NCBI GenBank assembly: GCA_964563495.1
Contig: CAZLYK010000020.1
Location: 1 to 55,643 of the forward strand
Source of the DNA: CAZLYK01 sp964563495
Lineage (GTDB): Bacteria > Acidobacteriota > Blastocatellia > RBC074
Direction of reading: 5' to 3'
DNA: 55,643 bases
Positions 35,212 to 45,261 of the stretch are shown here, in pieces. The notes beneath the pieces are model-generated. The model made no database searches. It had not been told where the DNA came from and worked only from the letters and a program-made list of their open reading frames with translations. Numbering within the stretch: position 1 is the stretch's first letter; every line of letters begins with the position of its first letter. A program made the translations under genes and the position numbers.

Positions 35212-37772
35212 ATCCGATGATTCATCCGGCGCTGCTGGACCCGCGACAGTGGGCTGATGTCAACCTCTACGAAACGACGGTCTCCCTCGATCGCGAACCG
35301 ATCGAGGGAGATGAGCATCCGACGCCCAACCGCCACTTCGCGATCAAACATCTCAAGCTCGATCTGAGATTCGAGGACGACCGGCAAAAGGTCGGCGGCG
35401 CGGCCACTCTCACGCTCGCCCCGTTTAATGACGGCTTCAACCAATTCGAGCTCGATATCGCCGAGATGGAGATTACCAGCGTCAAACTTTTGACGGTGGA
35501 AAAGCGCGGCACCGGCGACCTGATCCGGTCAGCCGCACACCTGGGCGCACCCCTGGAATATGAAACTCACGCCGAGAAACTCGAGATCCAGCTCGATCGC
35601 GCTTACGCACGCGACGAGCAGTTGACGGTGGAGATTGTCTACTCTTGCTTCCCGCGCAAGGGATTGTTCTTCGTCAAGCCCGACCAGTCTTATCCGAACA
35701 AACCGCTTCAGATCTGGTCGCAGGGCGAAAACGAGGATGCCCACTGGTGGTTCCCTTGCCAGGACGTGACCAATCAAAAGATGACCACCGAACTGATCGC
35801 GACGGTCAAAGCCGATTATTTCGCTCTCTCGAATGGTGAGCTCGTCGCCAGCCGGGATAATCCCGACGGCAGCTGCTCCTATCACTGGAAACAGGAGCAG
35901 CCGCACCCGGCCTACCTGGTGACGGTCGTGATCGGCGAATACGAACACCTCAAGGATCATTACGACGGCCTGCCGGTCGATTATTACGTCTATCGCAATC
36001 GTGTCGAAGAGGGCCGCAAGCTCTTCTCCCGGACGCCGGAGATGATCAAATTCTTCGAGGAAAAATTCGGCTACGCTTACCCCTACGTGAAGTACGCACA
36101 GGTACTGGTCGATGACTTTCTCTTTGGCGCCATGGAGAACACATCAGCCACGACTATGACCGATCGCTGCCTGCTCGATGCGCGCGCCGAGCTGGACTTG
36201 AATTATGAGGATATCGTCGCTCACGAGCTGGCTCATCAATGGTGGGGCGACCTGGTCACCTGCAAAGACTGGTCGCAGATCTGGCTCAACGAGAGCTTTG
36301 CGACTTACTCGGAATATCTCTGGCGTGAACACACCCAGGGCCGCGATGAAGCCAGATTCGCCCTCTTCCAGGACTTCCTGACCTACCTCAAAGAAGACCG
36401 CACCAGTCACCGCCGGCCGATCGTCAGCAATAAATATCGCTTCTCCGAAGAGATCATGGACCGCCACGCCTATGAAAAAGGCGCCTGCGTCCTCGATATG
36501 CTGCGGGGTGTGCTGGGCGATGACGCATTCTTCCGCTCGCTCGCGCATTACCTCAATAAATTCGAATTCGGGGTGGCTGAGACCAACGATTTCAAGGTCG
36601 CGATCGAAGAAGTGACCGGCATCAATCTTCACTGGTTCTTCGATCAATGGCTCTATGGCGAAGGCTACCCTGAACTGGAGGTCGGCTATGATTGGCAGCG
36701 GGAGCAAAAGACGCTCAGACTGATGATCAAACAGGTCCAGCAAACAGACGAAGCCGGGCGGATCTTCCGATTTCCGGTGGAGATAGAGATCGTCACGGTC
36801 GAAGCTGGAGAGATCATCGAGACCGAACGCCGATCGAGTTATCAGGTCGTGGTCGAGAAGCCGGAACAGGATTTCTATTTCCCGTGCGAGGCGCGGCCCC
36901 GGATGGTCCTCTTCGATAAGGGCAACCGGATCTTCAAGCTCCTCCACTTCCCGAAATCGACGCAGGAATTGAGCCTCCAACTGGCGCGGGCGGAAGACGC
37001 CTCCGATCGCCTGCGTGCGGCGCTTGAATTATCGGCTTACAAGGGCGAAGAGATCATTAAATCCCTGCGCCAGGCGTTGCTCGGAGACGATTTTTACGGC
37101 GTCCGCATGGCCGCGGCGATCAGCCTGGGAGAGATCGGAACCGAGAGCTCACGTCGCGCTTTGATCGAGACTTACCCGAAGATGGTTGACAGTCGCGTCC
37201 GGCGCTCCTGTGTCTGGGCGATCGGGAAATTTAAGGACCCGGAATCTCAGACCGAAACCACCGGGATGCTGCGCGAAGCTTTGGAGAAGGATCAGAGTTA
37301 CTTCGTCGCCGTCGCGGCGGCAAGGGCGCTGGCGAATCTCGGCGGCGACCAATCGTTTGATATACTCGCCGCTTCGCTTTCCCGCACATCCTGGCAGGAA
37401 GTCATCGCTTCGGCAATCTTTCACGGCTGGGCGCAGGCCAAAGAGAAACGCGCCCTCGATCCGGCGATCAAGCACAGTCGATATGGCGAGCCCGCCCCCT
37501 TGCGCGTCGCCGCCATCACCTGCCTCGGCGCCCTCGGCCGTGAAATGAAGAAAGATCCCAATGCCGCACAGAAACTCGAGCGGACGATCGATCACCTGAT
37601 CGAACTGCTCAAAGACAAGTATCTTCGCGCCCGCGTCTCCGCCGTCCGCGCTCTGGGCAAAATCGGAGATAAACGCGCTCTCCCGCCCCTGCGCGAAGCC
37701 CAGGGGCGCGAATGCCTGGATATGCTCAAAGCCGCTATCCACGACGCCATCAAATCTTTGGAACAATTGTAA
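35199..37772 (+). CDS. M1 family aminopeptidase with C-terminal HEAT-like repeats
   Basis: An 857-residue zinc metallopeptidase. The N-terminal beta domain is followed by the catalytic domain with the exopeptidase motif GAMEN (about 308-312) and the zinc site HELAHQWW (about 342) plus NES (Glu about 365). From about residue 600 the protein consists of HEAT-like repeats (for example VRMAAAISLGEIG, VAAARALANLGG, ARVSAVRALGKIG). No signal peptide is apparent, so it is probably cytoplasmic. The start is ATG 35199, inside the palindrome. ATG 35217 is an alternative that would avoid it. No clear Shine-Dalgarno precedes 35199. Confidence 0.92.
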   Translation: MSNHDPMIHPALLDPRQWADVNLYETTVSLDREPIEGDEHPTPNRHFAIKHLKLDLRFEDDRQKVGGAATLTLAPFNDGFNQFELDIAEMEITSVKLLTVEKRGTGDLIRSAAHLGAPLEYETHAEKLEIQLDRAYARDEQLTVEIVYSCFPRKGLFFVKPDQSYPNKPLQIWSQGENEDAHWWFPCQDVTNQKMTTELIATVKADYFALSNGELVASRDNPDGSCSYHWKQEQPHPAYLVTVVIGEYEHLKDHYDGLPVDYYVYRNRVEEGRKLFSRTPEMIKFFEEKFGYAYPYVKYAQVLVDDFLFGAMENTSATTMTDRCLLDARAELDLNYEDIVAHELAHQWWGDLVTCKDWSQIWLNESFATYSEYLWREHTQGRDEARFALFQDFLTYLKEDRTSHRRPIVSNKYRFSEEIMDRHAYEKGACVLDMLRGVLGDDAFFRSLAHYLNKFEFGVAETNDFKVAIEEVTGINLHWFFDQWLYGEGYPELEVGYDWQREQKTLRLMIKQVQQTDEAGRIFRFPVEIEIVTVEAGEIIETERRSSYQVVVEKPEQDFYFPCEARPRMVLFDKGNRIFKLLHFPKSTQELSLQLARAEDASDRLRAALELSAYKGEEIIKSLRQALLGDDFYGVRMAAAISLGEIGTESSRRALIETYPKMVDSRVRRSCVWAIGKFKDPESQTETTGMLREALEKDQSYFVAVAAARALANLGGDQSFDILAASLSRTSWQEVIASAIFHGWAQAKEKRALDPAIKHSRYGEPAPLRVAAITCLGALGREMKKDPNAAQKLERTIDHLIELLKDKYLRARVSAVRALGKIGDKRALPPLREAQGRECLDMLKAAIHDAIKSLEQL

Positions 37773-37777
37773 TGTAG

Positions 37778-37806
37778 TTGCCGACTGCCTATTTATGCAG
37801 TATAAC
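37778..37806 (+). promoter_or_regulatory. Putative sigma-70 promoter of etfB
   Basis: TTGCCG (37778-37783) and TATAAC (37801-37806) are separated by 17 bases, giving matches of 4/6 and 5/6 to consensus. Transcription would start near 37813, leaving an 83-base leader. It begins right after the aminopeptidase stop. Confidence 0.6.
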
Positions 37807-37813
37807 AACGGGT

Positions 37814-37833
37814 CTGAATGAGCATTCATTCAG
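37814..37833 (+). promoter_or_regulatory. Leader hairpin followed by T-run before etfB
   Basis: CTGAATGA/TCATTCAG with loop GCAT begins where the etfB transcript should start. TTTTT follows eight bases later. It may terminate the upstream aminopeptidase transcript, or be a 5' structural element or operator for the ETF transcript. Confidence 0.5.
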
Positions 37834-37895
37834 GCATCATTTTTCCATTAATAAAATCCGGGGAAAGAAAGAGAACGAGTGAGACAGGAGTCGTT

Positions 37896-38675
37896 ATGAA
37901 GATTATCGTCTGTTTGAAACAAGTGCCGAAGAACGATTCGGTGCTGCGAGTCAACGAGCAAGGGACGTGGATCCAGGATCGGGATCTGACATATGAGATC
38001 AACGAATCGGATCAGTATGCGCTGGAAGCGGCGTTGCAGCTCAAGGAGAAGGTGGGTGGTGAGGTGATAGCGCTATCGCTCGGACCGGGGCGGGTTCAGT
38101 CGGTGATCAAAGAGGCGCTGGCGCGGGGCGCCGACCGGGGGCTGCATCTGGAAGATGGGGCATTTGACAATCTGGATGCATTTGGCGTCGCCTCGGCAGT
38201 CGCCAAAGCCAGCCAGGTCGAAGGGTTCGATCTGCTCCTGACCGGTCTGCAATCGGATGATTACGGATATGCGCAAACCGGTGTGATTGCCGCCGAGTTG
38301 CTCGGCCTGCCGCACGCGACCATCGTCATGGATGTAGAGGTCGGTGATGGCAGGCTGAGGGTTAAACGCGAGTTGGAGAGCGGATTCTTTCAGTGGGTGA
38401 GCATGCCGTCGCCCGCGATCCTGACCATCCAATCCGGGATCAACACACTGCGCTATGCGACGCTCAAAGGCATCATGGCGGCCAAGAAGAAGGAGATCAA
38501 AAAGCTCGACGCGGCGGCGCTCGGGCTGGACGCATCGACACTCACGGCAAAACAACAGATCCGCCGCATTTACGTGCCGCAGAAGAGCAAACAGACTCAG
38601 TTCATTGAAGGCTCGCCGGCCGAAGTTGCGGCCAGGCTCATGGATAAACTGAAAAACGAAGCGCGCGTGTTATAA
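37896..38675 (+). CDS. etfB: Electron transfer flavoprotein, beta subunit
   Basis: A 259-residue subunit binding AMP in the ETF heterodimer. It accepts electrons from acyl-CoA and other flavin dehydrogenases. Seen: MKIIVCLKQVP, EALQLKE-type region, LARGADRGLHL, the signature VKRELESGFFQWV and the PAILTIQSGINTLRYATLKGIM loop. ATG 37896 is preceded by CAGGAG at 5 bases. The upstream in-frame ATG at 37818 lies in the leader hairpin and is rejected. etfA follows, but with a 128-base spacer holding three hairpins, unlike the usual tight etfBA arrangement. Confidence 0.95.
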   Translation: MKIIVCLKQVPKNDSVLRVNEQGTWIQDRDLTYEINESDQYALEAALQLKEKVGGEVIALSLGPGRVQSVIKEALARGADRGLHLEDGAFDNLDAFGVASAVAKASQVEGFDLLLTGLQSDDYGYAQTGVIAAELLGLPHATIVMDVEVGDGRLRVKRELESGFFQWVSMPSPAILTIQSGINTLRYATLKGIMAAKKKEIKKLDAAALGLDASTLTAKQQIRRIYVPQKSKQTQFIEGSPAEVAARLMDKLKNEARVL

Positions 38676-38676
38676 A

Positions 38677-38712
38677 AACTGTCCGACAAGCCGGCGGCTT
38701 GTCGGACAAGTT
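38677..38712. repeat. Hairpin directly after etfB
   Basis: AACTGTCCGACAAGCCG pairs with CGGCTTGTCGGACAAGTT with a single bulged A and a one-base nominal loop. It starts two bases after the etfB stop. It could reduce transcription into etfA, protect the etfB mRNA end, or be another REP-like palindrome. Confidence 0.8.
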
Positions 38713-38720
38713 TCCGATGT

Positions 38721-38803
38721 GTCGTCTATGTCACAGGACGACGCCCTCAAACGATCGCACTTACCGGGAGCGCAAGCGCTCCCGGTAAGTGCGGAGGAGA
38801 GAA
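38721..38803 (+). promoter_or_regulatory. Leader element copy 1: small ORF, 18-bp hairpin, strong SD (before etfA)
   Basis: It begins with GTCGTC, pairing with GACGAC 16 bases on. Next comes the conserved GGACGAC-x-CCCT-x-AA-x-CGAT block, then an 18-bp perfect stem (38756-38773 with 38776-38793, loop AA), then GGAGGAG and the etfA ATG at 38804. The same architecture recurs at 39791-39876. Confidence 0.75.

Positions 38804-38811
<8 letters not shown>
38728..38811 (+). CDS. Candidate 27-residue leader peptide before etfA
   Basis: The frame begins MSQDDALKRSHLPGAQALPV and ends 8 bases inside etfA. Its first nine codons align with the 20-residue ORF at 39798, with three synonymous third-base changes (Ser, Leu, Lys codons) and the shared pattern MS-x-DD-x-LKR. 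It has no good Shine-Dalgarno of its own. It could be a regulatory leader peptide or a by-product of a duplicated RNA element. Translation is uncertain. Confidence 0.35.
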
Positions 38812-39787
<976 letters not shown>

Positions 39788-39790
39788 GGA

Positions 39791-39876
39791 GTCGTTCATG
39801 TCGTGGGACGACACCCTGAAGCGATTGCCATTACTCCCGAGCGCTTGCGCTCGGGAGTAATGGCGGAGGAGAAGCC
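39791..39876 (+). promoter_or_regulatory. Leader element copy 2: small ORF, 18-bp hairpin, strong SD (before beta-lactamase-fold gene)
   Basis: The architecture matches the element at 38721: GTCGTT/GACGAC, the GGACGAC block, an 18-bp perfect stem (39827-39844 with 39847-39864, loop TT), then GGAGGAG and ATG 39877. The upper-stem bases differ from copy 1 on both sides in a compensating way, while the GAGCGC/GCGCTC core is kept. Confidence 0.75.
39798..39860 (+). CDS. Candidate 20-residue leader peptide between etfA and beta-lactamase-fold gene
   Basis: The peptide reads MSWDDTLKRLPLLPSACARE. AAGGAG at 39786-39791, overlapping the etfA stop, sits six bases before the ATG, an ideal ribosome site. 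Codons 10-20 are encoded by the hairpin stem, so ribosomes translating it would melt the hairpin in front of the next gene's GGAGGAG. It shares MS-x-DD-x-LKR with the ORF at 38728. Function unknown. The arrangement is that of a leader peptide or coupling ORF. Confidence 0.5.
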   Translation: MSWDDTLKRLPLLPSACARE

Positions 39877-41976
39877 ATGCGTCTGGTCCGGGTATTCTTT
39901 TTCAGTTTGATGCTGGCCGCTGTCGTGCTGGCCTCGGCGCAAGTCAAATCTCTGCTGGCCGGGCATTGGGAAGGCGTGATTGTTTTGCCGACCGGCCAAC
40001 TGGGCTTTTCGGTTGATTTCACGGCCGCGGCGGACGGCAAGCTCTCGGCCGCCATCACCATCCCTCAGCAGGGCGCCAGGGATCTGCCGCTCTCCAATGT
40101 CAGCCAGACCGGGACTGACGTAGCCTTCGACATCGCCAACGTTCCGGGTGATCCGCAGTTCCGCGGCAAGCTCTCGTCTGATGGGCAGAAGATCGATGGA
40201 ACGCTGACGCAGGGCGGAGCGAGCTTCCCATTCACGCTCGAACGCAAGCCCGAGCCGGCCGCAGTCGCGAAGGATGCCCTGGCGGATTTCGACGCCGTCG
40301 CCACCGACGCCATGAAGCAGTTCGAAGTCCCGGGGATGGCGATTGCGATCGTCAAAGGCAAAGAGGTCATCTACGCCAAAGGTTTTGGTTTCCGTGATCA
40401 GGAAAAGCAGCTTCCCGTCACTGCGGAGACGCTTTTTGGGATCGGCTCCTGCACCAAGGCCTTCACCACTTTCGTCCTCGGCACGCTGGTCGATGAGGGG
40501 AAGCTCGAATGGGACAAGCCGGTGCGGACATATATCCCGTGGTTCAAAATGAACGACCCCGGGGTGACCGACCGGCTGAGCGTAAGAGACCTGATTACGC
40601 ACCGGTCCGGGCTGCCGCGCCACGACCTGCTCTGGTACAACAACTACGACGCCGGCAGAAAGTGGTTTGTCGAACGGCTCGCTTATCTGGAGATGAGCGC
40701 CGATCTGCGCGCGCGATATCAATACAACAATCTCATGTTTCTGACCGCCGGCTATCTGGCTGAGGTCATGACCGGCAAGACCTGGGAAGAGGCCGTTCGC
40801 GCCCGCGTTCTGGCTCCGCTCGGAATGACGCGCACCAACTTCTCGGTCGATGATTCCCAAAAGGAGAGCGACTTTGCCTTGCCTTACGCCAAACGTGAAG
40901 GCAAGGTCGTCAAGATCCCCTTTCGCAAGATCAGCAATATCGGACCCGCCGGGTCGATCAATTCAAGCGTCAACGAGATGGCGCGCTGGGTGACCGCTCA
41001 TCTGAACGGCGGCAAATTCGGCGAGAAGAAGATCGCCGAGGCGGCGACTGTCGCCGAGATGCACCTTCCGCAAATGGCGATTGGTGCCCCGGGTGAGCGT
41101 CCGGACATCTCATCAGCCGATTACGCCATGGGTTGGGTGGTCGATACCTACCGCGGTCACCAGCGCGTGCATCACGGCGGCAACATCGACGGATTCTCGG
41201 CCAACGTCGTGCTCTTCCCGAAAGACGGTCTCGGCGTAGTCGTTCTGACCAACCTGAACGGCACTCCGCTGCGCGAGTTGATCGTCCGAGTGCTCGCCGA
41301 TCGACTGCTCAAGATTGAGCCGGTCAGCTGGATCGCTCAGGGAGCCGCCGTCAGAGCCAGGCAGGAGGCGGCGGCCAAAGAAGGCGAGAAGAAGATAGAA
41401 GCCACGCGCGTCGCCAATACTCAACCGTCTCACCGGCTCGCCGATTACCCCGGCGATTACGAACATCCCGGTTACGGGACCTTGAAGATCTCCATCCGCG
41501 AAGGCAAACTGGAATCGACCTTCAACGGCATCGCGACTCCGCTCGAGCACTGGCACTACGACACCTTCAATGGTGCCAAGGGCAAAGAGGTCACCTTCGA
41601 AAATATGAAGTACACTTTCCAGACAGATGCGAAAGGCAACCTGGCCAGAGTCGCCGTGCTCTTCGAGCCGTCGGTGAACGAGATAGTGTTTACCCGGAAG
41701 CCGGAAGCGAAATTGTTCGATCCGGCTTTCCTGGCGCGCCTCACCGGCGACTATGATCTGCTCGGTCAGACGATCACAATCAGCCTCAAAGGCGCCGCTC
41801 TCATGGCGCAGATGCCCGGTCAAACGAGATCGGAATTGATCCCCGGCATCGATGGCGATTTTACTCCGAAACTTTCCCGCGCCGTCACCATGCATTTCGT
41901 CACCGACGAGAGCGGAAAGGTCTCGGCGGTCGAATTACGCCAACCGGGTACGGTTTTAACCGCTAAGAAGAAATAG
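39877..41976 (+). CDS. Serine hydrolase, beta-lactamase/DD-peptidase fold (class C-like)
   Basis: A 699-residue exported protein with a signal peptide (about 1-21). An N-terminal beta domain (about 25-125) is followed by a class C-type serine hydrolase domain with the catalytic Ser-x-x-Lys in GIGSCTKAF (Ser about 191), Tyr-x-Asn in YQYNN (about 284) and HxG in HHGGN (about 434). C-terminal DUF3471-like beta domains follow. Such proteins are esterases or peptidases of D-amino acid compounds, and resistance activity cannot be assumed. The start is ATG 39877 after GGAGGAG. It lies between etfA and the PhoPQ-related gene and is probably read from the ETF promoter. Confidence 0.87.
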   Translation: MRLVRVFFFSLMLAAVVLASAQVKSLLAGHWEGVIVLPTGQLGFSVDFTAAADGKLSAAITIPQQGARDLPLSNVSQTGTDVAFDIANVPGDPQFRGKLSSDGQKIDGTLTQGGASFPFTLERKPEPAAVAKDALADFDAVATDAMKQFEVPGMAIAIVKGKEVIYAKGFGFRDQEKQLPVTAETLFGIGSCTKAFTTFVLGTLVDEGKLEWDKPVRTYIPWFKMNDPGVTDRLSVRDLITHRSGLPRHDLLWYNNYDAGRKWFVERLAYLEMSADLRARYQYNNLMFLTAGYLAEVMTGKTWEEAVRARVLAPLGMTRTNFSVDDSQKESDFALPYAKREGKVVKIPFRKISNIGPAGSINSSVNEMARWVTAHLNGGKFGEKKIAEAATVAEMHLPQMAIGAPGERPDISSADYAMGWVVDTYRGHQRVHHGGNIDGFSANVVLFPKDGLGVVVLTNLNGTPLRELIVRVLADRLLKIEPVSWIAQGAAVRARQEAAAKEGEKKIEATRVANTQPSHRLADYPGDYEHPGYGTLKISIREGKLESTFNGIATPLEHWHYDTFNGAKGKEVTFENMKYTFQTDAKGNLARVAVLFEPSVNEIVFTRKPEAKLFDPAFLARLTGDYDLLGQTITISLKGAALMAQMPGQTRSELIPGIDGDFTPKLSRAVTMHFVTDESGKVSAVELRQPGTVLTAKKK

Positions 41977-41986
41977 GGCAAAACTT

Positions 41987-43402
41987 ATGAGAAAATCGAT
42001 CAGCATCTTTTTCATCATCACGCTTCTCTTCGCCCTCGCCGGCGATTTCAGCGCTACGCCCCGTAAGGTCAGGAAGCAGACCGCACTCGATCGCTACGTC
42101 GCCAAACCTGACCCGAATTACAAATACAAGGTCGTCAACACAATCAAAAAAGACGGGTACAGCGTCTACATTCTCCAATTGACGTCGCAGCAATGGCGCA
42201 CCGAAGCCGAGGTCAACCGCGCGATCTGGGAGCATTGGCTGACGATCGTCCAGCCGGATCAGGTCGCCTCTACGGCCGGATTTCTCTTCATCTCCGGCGG
42301 CTCGAACGGCAGGGGAGCGCCCGGGATGCCGGTTCCGATCTTCACCGATATGGCGGTCAGGACCAAATCAGTCATCGCCGAACTGCGCATGGTCCCCAAC
42401 GAACCGCTGACCTTCAAAGACGAGACCCGGTCACGGACCGAAGACGAGATCATCTCCTATACCTGGGAGAAATATTTGCGGACGGGCGACGAGACCTGGC
42501 CGCTGCGGTTACCGATGACCAAGTCGGCCGTCCGCGCCATGGATGCGGTCACCGATTTTTGCGCCGGGACGGAAGGCGGCAAAGCCAAAGCTACGGTCGA
42601 CAAGTTCGTGGTCTCGGGCGGCTCTAAGCGCGGCTGGACAACCTGGACGACCGCGGCAGTCGATGATCGAGTCGTGGCGATCGTGCCTTACGTGATCGAT
42701 TGTCTGAATATGGATAAATCGATGGAGCACCACTATCGCGCCTATGGGTTCTGGGCCCCGGCGGTTCGTGACTATCTGAATATCTTTCCCTGGACCGGGA
42801 CCTCGCAGTACAAGGCCCTCATGGAGATCGAAGACCCCTACCAGTACCGCGACCGGCTGACCATGCCCAAGCTGATCGTCAATTCGACGGGCGATCAATA
42901 TTTCCTGCCCGATTCGTGGAAGTTCTACTATGACGATCTGCCGGGCGAAAAATACCTGCGCTACATTCCCAATACAAAACACGATCTGAACAACTCCGAC
43001 GCGCCGCAGACGCTCGACGCCTTTTACGAATCGGTCCTCAAAGGGACGCCGCGGCCGAAATATACCTGGAATTTCGAGAAAGACGGATCGATCAAGGTCG
43101 CCTCCAAGGACCAACCGACCGAGGTCAGGGTCTGGAGCGCGACCAATCCGAAGGCGCGCGATTTCCGGCTGGACACACTCGGCCCGGCTTTCAAAAGCGA
43201 ACCGGTCCAGCCGGTCAAACCGGGCGTCTACATCGGTCGCGTGGCCAAACCGGCAGAGGGCTGGACGGCCTATTTCGTCGAGATGACTTATCCGAGTGGC
43301 GGCAAGTATCCGTTCAAATTCACGACCGGTGTCCGCGTCATCCCGGAGGTTCTACCGTTCCCCGCTCCAACGCCGGGAACGACAACCCAAAACAATAAAT
43401 AG
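41987..43402 (+). CDS. PhoPQ-activated pathogenicity-related (PqaA-like) exported protein
   Basis: A 471-residue exported protein with a signal peptide (about 1-23). The body matches the PhoPQ_related family (PqaA/AprA): YSVYILQLTSQQWRTEAEVNR, WEHWLTI, GGSKRGWTTWTTAAVDDRVVAIVPYVID as an alpha/beta-hydrolase-like nucleophile elbow (GGSKRG), and GDQYFLPDSWKFYYDDLPGEKYLRYIPNTKHDL with an Asp and His in triad-like places. The name comes from Salmonella regulation and says little about function here. A hydrolase is likely. It starts 10 bases after the beta-lactamase-fold gene. The TAG stop lies in a repeat. Confidence 0.85.
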   Translation: MRKSISIFFIITLLFALAGDFSATPRKVRKQTALDRYVAKPDPNYKYKVVNTIKKDGYSVYILQLTSQQWRTEAEVNRAIWEHWLTIVQPDQVASTAGFLFISGGSNGRGAPGMPVPIFTDMAVRTKSVIAELRMVPNEPLTFKDETRSRTEDEIISYTWEKYLRTGDETWPLRLPMTKSAVRAMDAVTDFCAGTEGGKAKATVDKFVVSGGSKRGWTTWTTAAVDDRVVAIVPYVIDCLNMDKSMEHHYRAYGFWAPAVRDYLNIFPWTGTSQYKALMEIEDPYQYRDRLTMPKLIVNSTGDQYFLPDSWKFYYDDLPGEKYLRYIPNTKHDLNNSDAPQTLDAFYESVLKGTPRPKYTWNFEKDGSIKVASKDQPTEVRVWSATNPKARDFRLDTLGPAFKSEPVQPVKPGVYIGRVAKPAEGWTAYFVEMTYPSGGKYPFKFTTGVRVIPEVLPFPAPTPGTTTQNNK

Positions 43403-43421
43403 ACGGGATTAACAGGATTTT
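43398..43421 (+). repeat. Single-arm CAGGATT repeat before ETF-QO
   Basis: AATAGACGGGATTAACAGGA plus TTTT provides the TAG stop of the PhoPQ-related gene and ends about 20 bases before the ETF-QO start. No partner arm. Confidence 0.8.
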
Positions 43422-43442
43422 CTTCTAAATAATCTAAAACTT

Positions 43443-45134
<1,692 letters not shown>

Positions 45135-45138
45135 GAAG

Positions 45139-45238
45139 AATAGACAGGATCGACAGGATTTGAGAGGATTGAACAGGATTTAGGACAAAATTGGAGGATC
45201 CTGTTTGATCCTCTCAAATCCTGTCGATCCTGTCTATT
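45139..45238. repeat. Inverted CAGGATT repeat before dsbD
   Basis: Arms 45139-45180 and 45197-45238 pair over about 40 bases with a few mismatches and share the locus-specific GATCGACAGGATTTGAGAGG. It starts five bases after the ETF-QO stop and ends 23 bases before the dsbD ATG. Confidence 0.9.
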
Positions 45239-45261
45239 TTGATTGGGGGTATTTTTTTCTT

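Noticed and set aside
39877..41976. Antibiotic-resistance beta-lactamase
   Set aside because: The fold and the S-x-x-K, Y-x-N and HxG motifs match class C-like serine hydrolases generally. The extra N- and C-terminal domains and the context suggest an esterase or peptidase.
45205..45261. N-terminal extension of DsbD upstream of ATG 45262
   Set aside because: It translates the repeat arm (LSNPVDPVYF) and would place a tail before a clear signal peptide.
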